17,062 nt of DNA, taken from positions 1 through 17,062 of the forward strand of contig JADZBY010000395.1 of the NCBI GenBank assembly GCA_020851855.1, in the 5' to 3' direction. The position numbers were made by a program, and so were the translations under genes. Each line of letters begins with the position of its first letter. The stretch's first letter is position 1. Of this stretch, positions 7,203 through 14,686 are shown one piece after another. Below the pieces are notes generated by a model. That model saw nothing but the letters and a program-made list of their open reading frames with translations. It was not told the DNA's origin and did no database searches. Source of the stretch: Anaerolineae bacterium (GTDB lineage Bacteria > Chloroflexota > Anaerolineae > Aggregatilineales > UBA2796).

Positions 7203-8372
7203 ATGGTTCGTCGCAGCAGAATAGTGCTCACCGCGTTGGTCCTCATTGCCTGCATGGCGCTGCCCGTGGCCGCCACTGCCCAGACCCCCCGCTGGCAGGA
7301 AGAGATCGTCATCGGCTGGACCCCGCCAGACATCACGGGCGTGTTCAAGACCGCCACCGACTTCTTCCAGAAGGCCGCCGACGACGCCAACGCCAACGGC
7401 TTCAACGTGCGGCTGATCACCCAGTCGGTCGCCAGCCACACGTCCTTTGCCGACCAGGTGGCCATCATCGAGGACTTCATCCAGCGGCAAGTCGACGTGA
7501 TCGCCGTGGCCCCGATTGAGGTGGAAGTCATCGTCCCGGCGCTCAAGAAGGCCAACGAGGCGGGCATCCCGATCATCGTCGTCAATCTGCTGGAGCCGAT
7601 TGAGGGCGTCGATGTGGCGTCGTACATTGGCTTCGACAATACGCTGGCCGCCGAAGTGACGGCCTGGGCCGTGGTGGACTATTTCGGCGGGCCGGGCGTG
7701 CTCGGTGAAGGCGAGATGGTCGAGATCGAGCCGGGCACATACCTGGACCTGGCCTGGTGGCAAGACCTGTACAAGGACATGACGGACGCCGACAAGGAAG
7801 CTATCGTGGCTAAGGGCGTCATCATCGAAGGCGTGGCGGGCGGCTTCTTCTCTCAGGCGCGCCTGAACGGCTTCCACAACGTGGTCGACCAGTTCCCCAA
7901 CATCGAGATCATGGGCGAGCCGTGTGCGGCGGACTGGAACCGTGAAAAGGGCATCGAATGCGCCGAGGACTTCCTTCAGGCGAATCCCGACGTGCTCGAT
8001 TTCGCGTGGGCCGCGTCGAATGAGATGGGCATGGGAGCCATGCTCGCCGCCGAGGCCGTCGACCGCCTTGAGACGGCTGAGATGGGTGCAACGGTGGGCG
8101 ACAATACGATTGCCGTGTTCACCAACGACGTGACGCCGGAGTCGGTCGAGCGCATCTCCGAAGGGCGCATGATCGCAGAGACGACGCACGGCTTTGCGGA
8201 CTGGGGTTGGTTCGGCGGCGAGTTCGCGGTGAAGCTGGCGTGCGGTGTGGAAGTCGAGCCGACGTTCGACATCCGCCCGCGCATCGCCTACATCGACAAC
8301 GCGCGCCTGTTCTACCCGGACCCGGAACTGCCGGCCATCGACTGGGAAGCCATCAAGGCCGAGTGCGAGTAA
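7203..8372 (+). CDS. Sugar/polyol ABC transporter substrate-binding protein (Peripla_BP_4 type)
   Basis: A 389-residue exported binding protein of the ribose/TorT-like class. The N-terminus is a signal peptide: basic MVRRSR, a hydrophobic core to about residue 24, and a likely signal peptidase I site after AATA (25/26). A lipobox-like LIAC (14-17) makes a lipoprotein possible instead. The two-lobed fold shows in VDVIAVAP (97-104), AGIPIIVVN (120-128) and YIGFDN (141-146). Four cysteines (241, 253, 347, 388) could pair. The ligand cannot be read from sequence; the two dehydrogenases in the operon suggest a sugar or polyol. The start at 7203 is set by GGAGG at 7193-7197; an in-frame ATG at 7182 lies before that site and would spoil the signal peptide. 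Confidence 0.9.
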   Translation: MVRRSRIVLTALVLIACMALPVAATAQTPRWQEEIVIGWTPPDITGVFKTATDFFQKAADDANANGFNVRLITQSVASHTSFADQVAIIEDFIQRQVDVIAVAPIEVEVIVPALKKANEAGIPIIVVNLLEPIEGVDVASYIGFDNTLAAEVTAWAVVDYFGGPGVLGEGEMVEIEPGTYLDLAWWQDLYKDMTDADKEAIVAKGVIIEGVAGGFFSQARLNGFHNVVDQFPNIEIMGEPCAADWNREKGIECAEDFLQANPDVLDFAWAASNEMGMGAMLAAEAVDRLETAEMGATVGDNTIAVFTNDVTPESVERISEGRMIAETTHGFADWGWFGGEFAVKLACGVEVEPTFDIRPRIAYIDNARLFYPDPELPAIDWEAIKAECE

Positions 8373-8402
8373 GCACAGCGCCTTTTTGTCTTCAGACTGC
8401 CT

Positions 8403-8429
8403 GCATGGCGGGCCGCCGGTCCGCCATGC
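8403..8429 (+). promoter_or_regulatory. Intercistronic hairpin after the binding-protein gene
   Basis: GCATGGCGG (8403-8411) pairs perfectly with CCGCCATGC (8421-8429) around 9 nt. No T-run follows, so full termination is unlikely. In many ABC operons such a hairpin protects the binding-protein mRNA and lowers downstream expression; that role is inferred here. Confidence 0.6.
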
Positions 8430-8467
8430 GGGCGCTTCATCCTCACCTGCACTGACCAGGAGGGACC

Positions 8468-9229
8468 ATGCGGTTTCAGAGCAAGGTGGTCGCCGTGACG
8501 GGGGCCGCGCTGGGCATCGGTTACGCCGCTGCCGCTGCATTTGCCCGTGAAGGCGCGGCGGTCGCTCTGGTGGATCGTGACGCCGAGCGCGCCGAAAGCG
8601 CCGTCAAGGCGCTGGCGGACGAGGGCTTGTCCGTTATCTATGTCCAGGCGGATGTATCGCGCGAGGACGACGTGCGCCAGATGATCGACCGCATCTTGGC
8701 GCGCTGGGGGCGGCTCGATGTGCTCGTCAACAACGCGGGCATCTATGCCCAGGGCGACGTGACGGCCACCGACGCCGCGACCTGGGAGCGCATTCTCGCC
8801 GTGAACCTGACCGGCGCGTTTCTGTGCACGAAATACGCAGCCCAGGCCATGATCGCGGCGGGCGGCGGGGCCATCGTCAACGTCGCCTCGGAAGCCGGTC
8901 TGGTCGGGATCAAGGGGCAGGTTGCCTACAACGTGTCCAAGGCGGGCATGATCGCGCTGACCAGGAGTTGCGCCGTGGACCTTGCCGAGCGGGCCATCCG
9001 GGTGAACGCCGTTTGCCCCGGCACGACGGATACGCCGCTGGTGCAGGCCGCCGTGAACCGCGCGCCCGACCCGGCGGAAGCGCGCCGCAAGCTGGAACAG
9101 GCGCGGCCCATGAACCGGCTCGGCGCGCCCGACGAGATCGCCTCGGCCATCCTGTACCTGGCCAGCAGCGAATCGGGCTACGCAACCGGTGCGGCGCTGA
9201 GCATCGACGGCGGCTACACGGCCCAGTGA
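8468..9229 (+). CDS. SDR-family oxidoreductase, NAD-type (first of two)
   Basis: A 253-residue classical short-chain dehydrogenase. Motifs are TGAALGIG (11-18) for cofactor binding, NNAG (88-91), Asn113, and the catalytic Ser141, Tyr154 and Lys158 (YNVSK). Asp36 at the end of the second strand (ALVDRD) normally binds the adenosine ribose hydroxyls and predicts NAD(H). The C-terminal IDGGYTAQ is standard. Placed between the binding-protein and ATPase genes, it most likely oxidises the imported sugar or polyol; many such enzymes are misnamed 3-oxoacyl-ACP reductase. AGGAGG (8458-8463) precedes ATG 8468. The 87-nt gap to the next gene shows nothing notable. Confidence 0.9.
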   Translation: MRFQSKVVAVTGAALGIGYAAAAAFAREGAAVALVDRDAERAESAVKALADEGLSVIYVQADVSREDDVRQMIDRILARWGRLDVLVNNAGIYAQGDVTATDAATWERILAVNLTGAFLCTKYAAQAMIAAGGGAIVNVASEAGLVGIKGQVAYNVSKAGMIALTRSCAVDLAERAIRVNAVCPGTTDTPLVQAAVNRAPDPAEARRKLEQARPMNRLGAPDEIASAILYLASSESGYATGAALSIDGGYTAQ

Positions 9230-9316
9230 CGGCGTGAAGCACAGCGATCACGGGCGGACGCCGCCGCCACGCCGACTATTCGCAGAGATTTGTGTTATGA
9301 GGGGCGGGAGCGCTTG

Positions 9317-10843
9317 ATGACAGCCATTGCGACCACCACGCCGACTGCCGGCGACCGCGCCGCGTCCGCGCTGCTGCGCATGGAGAACATCGACAAACGT
9401 TTTCCGGGCGTGCACGCGCTCAAACAGGTCAATTTCGACTTGTTCGGCGGCGAAGTACACGTCTTGCTGGGCGAAAACGGCGCGGGCAAGTCGACGCTGA
9501 TGAAGATTCTGGCCGGATCGCTGGAGCGCGACAGCGGGCGCATCGTCGTTCGCGGCGAAGATGTCAAGACGCTGACGCCGGATCGCTCACAGGCATTGGG
9601 CATCGGCATGGTGTACCAGGAGTTCAGCCTCGTACCCGCGCTCAGCGTGGCGGAGAACATTTTCCTCGGCCATCTGCCGCGCACGCCCGCCGGGACTATC
9701 GACTGGCCACGGGCGCACCGCGAAGCCCGCGCCAGCCTGGACAGCCTCGGCGTTCGCATTGATACGCGCGCCCAGGTCCGCAACCTGAGCGTGGCCGAGC
9801 AGCAATTGACCGAGATCGCGCGCATCCTGGCCAAACAGCCGCAGATTCTCTTGCTCGACGAGCCGACGTCTGCCCTTTCCGACGCCGAGCGCGATCACCT
9901 GTTTGAGATCATCGGGCGGCTGAAAGCGCGCGGCGTGGGCATCATTTACATCTCCCACCGCCTTCAGGAAGTGTTCCGCATCGCCGACCGCGTGACGGTC
10001 ATGCGCGACGGGCAGGTCATCAATACGCTGGCCATCAAAGACGCCGACATGAACGGCCTGATCGGGATGATGGTCGGGCGGCGGCTTGAGCAGCAGTATC
10101 CCAAGAGCGATGTGAATATCGGCGCGCCTGTGCTGCGCGTGGAGAACCTGTCTGCGCCGCATGTGCTGCACGATCTGAGCTTTGAAGTGCGGCGCGGCGA
10201 GATCCTCGGCATCTTCGGCCTGATGGGCGCGGGCCAGACGGAACTGGCCGAAGCGCTGTTCGGACTGCGGGCGTATACGCACGGGACGATCACCGTCGAT
10301 GGCAAGCAGGTGCACATCCGCCGCCCGGTGGACGCCATCCGGCACGGCATCGGCTTCCTGGTGCGCGACCGGCGCTCCAGCCTTGTGCCGCTCCAGCCCA
10401 TCCCGCCCAACATCACGCTGCCGGATGTCAGCCAGGCTCCGGCGTACCGCTTCCTGAACCTGCGCGGCGAGGTGAAAACCGCCGCCGACTTCGTCCGTGA
10501 TCTGAGCATCCGCCCGCCCATCCTGAGCCGCCCGGTGATGTACCTGAGCGGCGGCAACCAGCAAAAGGTGTGTCTGGCGCGCTGGCTGTTCAGCGGCGCA
10601 AAGATTCTCATCGTGGACGAGCCGACGCGCGGCATCGACGTGGGCGCTAAGGCCGAGGTGTTCCACCTGCTTGACGAGCTGGCCAAACGCGGCGTGGCGA
10701 TCATCATGATCTCGTCGGAGATGCCCGAAATCCTGGCCATGGCCGACCGGACGCTGGTCATGCGCGCCGGGCATTTTGCCGCCGAATACCAACGCGGCGA
10801 AGCGACCCAGGAACTGCTACTCACGAGCGCAAGCCTGCACTAG
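9317..10843 (+). CDS. Sugar ABC transporter ATP-binding protein (RbsA-like, duplicated)
   Basis: A 508-residue protein with two ABC domains. Domain 1 has Walker A GENGAGKST (52-60), the Q-loop Gln101, a degenerate signature NLSVAEQQ (156-163), Walker B LLLDEPT (178-184) and switch His214. Domain 2 has a degenerate Walker A GLMGAGQTE (301-309, no Lys), an intact signature LSGGNQQ (410-416), Walker B LIVDEPTRGID (431-441), and SSE where the switch His would be. This asymmetry is normal for RbsA/MglA-class ATPases. It powers uptake with the permease at 11168. ATG 9317 is chosen because GGGAG (9306-9310) precedes it; a TTG at 9290 is in frame. The stop codon TAG (10841-10843) lies inside the left end of a mobile element. 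Confidence 0.93.
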   Translation: MTAIATTTPTAGDRAASALLRMENIDKRFPGVHALKQVNFDLFGGEVHVLLGENGAGKSTLMKILAGSLERDSGRIVVRGEDVKTLTPDRSQALGIGMVYQEFSLVPALSVAENIFLGHLPRTPAGTIDWPRAHREARASLDSLGVRIDTRAQVRNLSVAEQQLTEIARILAKQPQILLLDEPTSALSDAERDHLFEIIGRLKARGVGIIYISHRLQEVFRIADRVTVMRDGQVINTLAIKDADMNGLIGMMVGRRLEQQYPKSDVNIGAPVLRVENLSAPHVLHDLSFEVRRGEILGIFGLMGAGQTELAEALFGLRAYTHGTITVDGKQVHIRRPVDAIRHGIGFLVRDRRSSLVPLQPIPPNITLPDVSQAPAYRFLNLRGEVKTAADFVRDLSIRPPILSRPVMYLSGGNQQKVCLARWLFSGAKILIVDEPTRGIDVGAKAEVFHLLDELAKRGVAIIMISSEMPEILAMADRTLVMRAGHFAAEYQRGEATQELLLTSASLH

Positions 10844-10999
10844 AGTGTGTCTGCAAACCCTCACCCCCGGCCCCTCTCCATGAGGGAGAGGGGTGCGGAA
10901 ACCCAGGATTCCTGCTTTTTCTCCCCTCTCGCCCTGAGGGAGAGAGGGGCCGGGGGAGTGAGGGTCAACGCGAAAACGGAATTTGCAGACACACCCTAG
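10840..10999. mobile_element. MITE-like element with 14-bp terminal inverted repeats and CTAG ends
   Basis: CTAG at 10840-10843 and again at 10996-10999 flank a non-coding insert. Just inside, AGTGTGTCTGCAAA (10844-10857) matches the reverse complement of TTTGCAGACACACC (10982-10995) at 13 of 14 positions. CTAG is a plausible 4-bp target duplication, as seen with some IS5-family transposases; this is inference. The interior (10857-10965) is a CCCTCACCCCCGG-type inverted repeat with two hairpins, one at 10871-10893 and one at 10921-10949. The left end supplies the stop codon of the ATPase gene. No transposase is present, so movement would need one supplied in trans. Confidence 0.7.
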
Positions 11000-11031
11000 T
11001 ACATCCACTTGGTGAGGATTCAGGGTCGTTT

Positions 11032-11125
11032 CCCCCACCCCAACCCCTCCCCCATGAAGAGGGAGGGGCTAAGAGAGCCGGTTTTCCCTTCCCCTCTTGA
11101 TGGGGGGAAGGGCAGGGTTAGGGGG
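11032..11125. repeat. CCCCACCCC-type inverted repeat element, copy C
   Basis: The outer ends CCCCCACCCCAACCCCTCCC and GGGCAGGGTTAGGGGG are roughly inverted. Inside are CCCCTCCC (11044-11051) with GGGAGGGG (11061-11068), and a CCTTCCCC / GGGGGAAGG hairpin (about 11087-11109). It follows the MITE directly and fills most of the gap before the permease. CTAG occurs again at 11135-11138 and 11147-11150, flanking a short TCTAG/CTAGA dyad. Confidence 0.65.
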
Positions 11126-11167
11126 TTTTCTTCTCTAGTTGTGGTACTAGAAGCCTGGAGGATACAG

Positions 11168-12250
11168 GTGGCGGAATACATCCCTGCCGGGAACGCATCC
11201 CGGCCCCCTCAGAATGACACACCGGACCAGGTCGCCAGGGCCAGCTCGTGGCAGGTGATACGCAGCCTGCTGTTGCGCGCCGGGCCGCTCGTGGCGCTGT
11301 TTGTGCTGTGCCTGTTCCTGGCCTCGGCCACGCCGCACTTCCTGACCCAGGGCAACCTGGTGAACGTCGCGCGCCGGACCTCGACCATCGCCATCTTCGC
11401 CATCGGGCAGACGTTCGTGATTTTGACGGGCGGCATTGACCTGTCCGTCGGGGCGGTGGGCGCGTTGGCAGCGTCGGTCGCTGCCGTGACGATGACGCAG
11501 CGCATCACGATAGCCGGCCTGGAGATCGGGCCGATTGGCTTCATCGAAGGCTTTCTGCTGGCGCTGGTCATCGGCCTGCTCGCCGGAATGATCAACGGGC
11601 TGTTGGTCACCAAAGGGCGCATCCCGGACTTCATCGCCACCCTGGGCACACTGGAGATGTTCCGAGGCGTCGCCCTGCTGGTCACCGACGGCCTGCCCAT
11701 CCCGTCGCACCTGACGGCCACGGAGCTGAAGGGCTACCTGCCGGAGCAGATGATCGCGATGGGCAGCGGCGACGTGCTCGGCATACCCATCGCCGCCATC
11801 ATCGCCTTAAGTATCGCCGCCCTTGCCTTCATCGTCCTGCGCTACACGGCGATTGGCCGGGCCATTTTCGCGGTGGGCGGCAACAAAGAGGCGGCGCGCG
11901 TCTCCGGCATCAGCGTGGAGCGCACCAAGATGGCCGTGTACATGATCTCCGGCCTGCTGGCAGCCATCGCCGGGTTTGTGCTCGCCGGGCGGCTCAATTC
12001 GGCCAACGCGCTGATGGCGGGCGAAGACAACCTGAACTCCATCGCGGCGGTGGTCATCGGCGGCACAAACCTGTTCGGCGGGGAAGGCGGCGTGATCGGC
12101 TCGGTCATCGGCGCGGTGATCACCGGCGTATTGAGTAACGGTCTGAACTTGCTCGACGTGAGCGCGTTCTACCAGCGCATCGTGCAGGGCGCGGTGATCG
12201 TGAGCGTCGTCATCTTCGACCAGTGGCGGCGGCGGCGTTTCGGCTCGTAG
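11168..12250 (+). CDS. Sugar ABC transporter permease (RbsC-like, BPD_transp_2)
   Basis: A 360-residue inner-membrane permease with about 8-10 hydrophobic segments, including 38-54, 71-88, 94-108, 126-147, 206-224, 257-274, 291-300, 307-323 and 338-350. Family marks are GGIDLSVG (88-95), the coupling region AIFAVGGNKEAARVSGI (232-248) and GGTNLFGG (298-305). It forms the channel for the ATPase and binding protein of the same operon. GTG 11168 is the start: GGAGGA (11157-11162) lies 5 nt upstream. The frame is open back to 11009, but that stretch is only the repeat element read as protein (Pro/Gly/Arg-rich), so it is excluded. The N-terminal 30 residues are polar and of low complexity. Confidence 0.93.
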   Translation: MAEYIPAGNASRPPQNDTPDQVARASSWQVIRSLLLRAGPLVALFVLCLFLASATPHFLTQGNLVNVARRTSTIAIFAIGQTFVILTGGIDLSVGAVGALAASVAAVTMTQRITIAGLEIGPIGFIEGFLLALVIGLLAGMINGLLVTKGRIPDFIATLGTLEMFRGVALLVTDGLPIPSHLTATELKGYLPEQMIAMGSGDVLGIPIAAIIALSIAALAFIVLRYTAIGRAIFAVGGNKEAARVSGISVERTKMAVYMISGLLAAIAGFVLAGRLNSANALMAGEDNLNSIAAVVIGGTNLFGGEGGVIGSVIGAVITGVLSNGLNLLDVSAFYQRIVQGAVIVSVVIFDQWRRRRFGS

Positions 12251-12279
12251 GGCGGCGTAAGGCAGCGAGGAAGGCGAAC

Positions 12280-13035
12280 ATGGACCGCTTCAAGGACAAG
12301 GTGGCGGTGATCACCGGCGGCAGTCGCGGCATCGGGTATGCCATTGCCGAGGCGTTTGTGCGGGAAGGCGCGTATGTGGTCATCGGCTCGGTGAACGCCG
12401 AGCGCGGCAAGGCAGCGTGCCGCGCCCTGCGCGAGTGCGGCGGCGTGGTCGAGTTCGTGCAAGCCGATGTCTCGGTCCGCGACGACGCCGAGCGCCTGAT
12501 TGCGACGACCATTGAGCGCTTCGGGCGGCTAGACACGCTGATCAACAACGCGGGCAGGCACGAAAAAGCGCCGTTCTGTGACGAGTCAGAGGCGCTGTGG
12601 GACCGCATGTACCGCGCCAACGTGCTTGGCACGGCGCTGCCGTCCCAGGCGGCGGTGCGCTATATGCGCGAGCACGGCGGCGGCGCGATTGTGCATGTCT
12701 CGTCCAAGGCGGGCGTGGTGGGCGAACCGGGCCATGCGGCGTACAGCGCGGCCAAAGGCGCAGTCATCTCCATGACGCGGGCCATGGCCGTCGAATTGGC
12801 TCCCTACAAGATTCGGGTCAACGTCGTGTGTCCGGGGCCGGTAGTTTCCGATATGTTCCTGGAAGCTGTGCCGCTCAAGGAGAACCAGGACAAACTGGCG
12901 GCGGCGGCTCCGCTGGGGCGCGTCGGCGTTCCCGAAGACATCGCCGGGGCGGTGCTGTACTTCGCCAGCGCGGAAAGCGACCTGTGCACCGGGCAGGCGC
13001 TCAGCCTGGACGGCGGTTTGTCGCTGCTGCTCTGA
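12280..13035 (+). CDS. SDR-family oxidoreductase, second copy, different cofactor pocket
   Basis: A 251-residue classical short-chain dehydrogenase with TGGSRGIG (12-19), NNAG (89-92), catalytic Ser142, Tyr155 and Lys159 (YSAAK), and the C-terminal LSLDGGLSLLL. At the end of the second strand it has Gly36-Ser37 (VVIGSVNAERG) where the first SDR has Asp. Loss of the acidic residue removes the usual NAD-selecting feature and is compatible with NADP(H). It is clearly diverged from the first SDR, not a recent duplicate. ATG 12280 follows GAGGAAGG (12267-12274); the permease ends 29 nt upstream, so they are co-transcribed. It probably works on the imported compound or its first product. Confidence 0.9.
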   Translation: MDRFKDKVAVITGGSRGIGYAIAEAFVREGAYVVIGSVNAERGKAACRALRECGGVVEFVQADVSVRDDAERLIATTIERFGRLDTLINNAGRHEKAPFCDESEALWDRMYRANVLGTALPSQAAVRYMREHGGGAIVHVSSKAGVVGEPGHAAYSAAKGAVISMTRAMAVELAPYKIRVNVVCPGPVVSDMFLEAVPLKENQDKLAAAAPLGRVGVPEDIAGAVLYFASAESDLCTGQALSLDGGLSLLL

Positions 13036-13072
13036 CAAATCCCCAGCGGCGGCAAACGTTGAGGGATTATAT

Positions 13073-13102
13073 AGGACATTTTTAGCGGGTCTGGGCTATT
13101 CT
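13073..13102 (+). promoter_or_regulatory. Candidate promoter of a small RNA
   Basis: AGGACA (13073-13078), an 18-nt spacer and TATTCT (13097-13102) place a start near 13109, exactly where a long hairpin begins. The -35 matches at four of six positions and the -10 at four or five. Confidence 0.45.
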
Positions 13103-13108
13103 ATGAGC

Positions 13109-13228
13109 ATGAGGTTATGACATGTTGTGGGGTGGGGTGTAAGATAGGAGCATGTCATAACCTCATCTTGATTCAGAGCTACGGAGCGCCGGTCGGCGGG
13201 GAAACCTGATCGACCGGCGTTTTGTTTT
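13109..13228 (+). ncRNA. Candidate structured small RNA (~120 nt)
   Basis: ATGAGGTTATGACATG (13109-13124) is the perfect reverse complement of CATGTCATAACCTCAT (13151-13166), a 16-bp stem closing a 26-nt loop. The loop is purine- and G-rich (GGGGTGGGG at 13129-13137, then AGGAG at 13146-13150). A 20-nt single-stranded linker follows, then a Rho-independent terminator. With a promoter just upstream, the unit has all parts of an independent small RNA gene. It encodes no convincing peptide. Alternatives are the folded end of a lost IS200/IS605-type element, or a 3' end structure of the transporter mRNA. No known RNA family was recognised. Confidence 0.5.
13187..13228 (+). terminator. Rho-independent terminator
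   Basis: CGCCGGTCG (13187-13195) pairs perfectly with CGACCGGCG (13211-13219), followed by TTTTGTTTT (13220-13228). It is oriented for the plus strand, so it ends the candidate small RNA and any read-through from the second SDR gene. On the minus strand no T-run follows, so it is a poor terminator for the convergent trio. Confidence 0.85.
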
Positions 13229-13294
13229 GGCCTCACCCAGAAGCCGTCATCCGACGGGCGTAACGGTTCTTTCGGCGGATACAGCCTGCTCGCC

Positions 13295-14044
13295 TCACAC
13301 GGGCGGCCAGGGGTAGTTTGGGCCGGGGCCGGGGCGTGGGTACTCTCGGCGCTGCAAAATGCGGCGCATCCGGGCCAGAAGCGCCTGTATCTCCGCGTCG
13401 GCCAGCAGCGAGTCCATCTCGGCGCGCAGGGGCGAATTGCGCTCTTCCAGGCCGCAGTACACACGCTCGACATCCTGCAAAAGCGCAGGTGGGACCGGCT
13501 GGCCGGCGAAATCCCAGATCACGGTGCGTAATTTGGGCGCGACGTGGAAGCAGATGCCGTGGTCAATGCCCCACAGATGGCGCTGGTCATCGAGCAGGCA
13601 GTGCCCGCCCTTACGATCCGCGTTGTTCACGATGTAATCGAAGGCGGCGAAGCGCATCAGCGGCTCGACGTGCTGCTCGTCGAGCGTGAAGTAGTTCTCT
13701 TCGGGGTTGTGCTCCACGTAGAACTGGACGGAGCCGACGCCGCGCAGGCCGTCGCGCACGATGGTGGGCGGCACGATCTGCCAGCCGAGCGCCTGGGACA
13801 TGGTGAAGGCCGCCGCTTCGCGGTAACACAGCGTTCCTTCGGGGAAGTCCCAGAGGGGCCGCTCGCCGCGCTGGGGCTTGTAGACCGTCAGCAAGGTCAG
13901 GTCGCCATCCGCGATAGACACCAGAAAGGCGCTATTGGAACTCCACCGCAACATGCCGTGCGCCTCGCGCATTGTGCCGTTCCTGAGTATGCGCAGGACG
14001 CGGTCACAATCCGCTGGCAGGCTTACCCCGCTCGTTTGCGCCAT
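13295..14044 (-). CDS. SCO1664 family protein, PI3/4-kinase-like
   Basis: A 249-residue protein of the SCO1664 family (TIGR03843), known in Actinobacteria and Chloroflexi, with distant similarity to phosphatidylinositol 3/4-kinases. Residues that fit a kinase-like site are Lys56 in LTVYKP, Glu76 in REAAAF, the catalytic-loop-like FDYIVNNADRKGGH (135-148), and the metal-site-like GIDHG (159-163, Asp161). The C-terminal third is helical and ends in a Pro-rich tail. Kinase activity and substrate are unproven for the family as far as I know. It is the last gene of the minus-strand trio, 80 nt after the DUF3090 gene; the order matches the Mycobacterium cluster Rv2135c-Rv2134c-Rv2133c as I recall it. 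ATG 14044 has only a weak upstream GAGG. Confidence 0.88.
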   Translation of the reverse strand: MAQTSGVSLPADCDRVLRILRNGTMREAHGMLRWSSNSAFLVSIADGDLTLLTVYKPQRGERPLWDFPEGTLCYREAAAFTMSQALGWQIVPPTIVRDGLRGVGSVQFYVEHNPEENYFTLDEQHVEPLMRFAAFDYIVNNADRKGGHCLLDDQRHLWGIDHGICFHVAPKLRTVIWDFAGQPVPPALLQDVERVYCGLEERNSPLRAEMDSLLADAEIQALLARMRRILQRREYPRPGPGPNYPWPPV

Positions 14045-14124
14045 AACCCGCCCACTACCTCATTTCATCCCCGCTCCGCCCTACGATACACGCCGGTCCC
14101 TAATCAGGATATAAACAAAGTGAT

Positions 14125-14658
14125 CTATGTCCAGTAGTAAAGCACGCGCCCGTTGCTGGCCGGGTCGGCGCGGCCCTGTTTGATGACCTGTGCGGCGTGC
14201 TGGCTCAGCTGGCGCATCTGCTGGCGCGTTGCCCAGAAGCGCGCCACGCCCGGCTGGGCTTCTTCCAGCCGGTCCTCAATCGGTTCTTCCGTTTCTTCCT
14301 CGTCGGCGCTGGCCAGGACCAATTCCTGCGCCACCAGGATGACCATGTCCCGGTCCTCGTCGTAGCCCAGGCCCAACTGCGCCACGCGGAAGCGGCTCAC
14401 GACCGGCTCGCGCAGGTCCATGTTGACGCGGCTCACCTCGTCGTCGCGGCTGAGCGGGCGGTCGGCGCGTTTGGCCAGCCCGTCGAGCATCTCGCGGATG
14501 GCTTCGCCCAGGGCGCGGGCGTGTTCTTTTTCGATGGTCAACGAGACGATCTGCGTCTCATCCCCGGCTTGCAGGAAAAATTCGCGCTTCCCTTTCGGCC
14601 CAATCGTGCCCACCGTGATGAAGCTGACCGGGTTGAGTTCGATCTCAATACCTGGCAT
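14125..14658 (-). CDS. DUF3090 family protein
   Basis: A 177-residue protein of the DUF3090 family (TIGR03847), function unknown. Visible features are an N-terminal beta segment (IEIELNPVSFITVGTIG), REFFLQAGDE (25-34), the helix EKEHARALGEAIREML (43-58), a second beta segment LGLGYDEDRDMVILVAQE (95-112), an acidic insert (119-134), and FWATRQQMRQLSQHAAQVI (141-159). Actinobacterial members, as I remember them, end in a CxxC zinc-finger tail; this one ends in NGRVLYYWT with no cysteine at all. The start at 14658 is preferred because GGAAGGA lies about 10 nt upstream; the frame is open to 14709. It follows the phosphatase gene by 28 nt and is surely co-transcribed with it. Confidence 0.88.
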   Translation of the reverse strand: MPGIEIELNPVSFITVGTIGPKGKREFFLQAGDETQIVSLTIEKEHARALGEAIREMLDGLAKRADRPLSRDDEVSRVNMDLREPVVSRFRVAQLGLGYDEDRDMVILVAQELVLASADEEETEEPIEDRLEEAQPGVARFWATRQQMRQLSQHAAQVIKQGRADPASNGRVLYYWT

Positions 14659-14686
14659 CCGTCCGTATTCCTTCCGTGTGCGTGAG

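Noticed and set aside
11009..11167. In-frame extension of the permease to a TTG at 11009
   Set aside because: It is the repeat element translated (Pro/Gly/Arg-rich), and a proper Shine-Dalgarno precedes GTG 11168.
8468..13035. The two SDR genes as fatty-acid synthesis reductases (FabG)
   Set aside because: The family match is generic, and both genes lie inside a sugar-transport operon with no acyl carrier or fab genes.
13318..14137. Plus-strand open frames opposite the SCO1664 gene
   Set aside because: They overlap a recognised family member on the other strand and show only Arg/Ala-rich composition.
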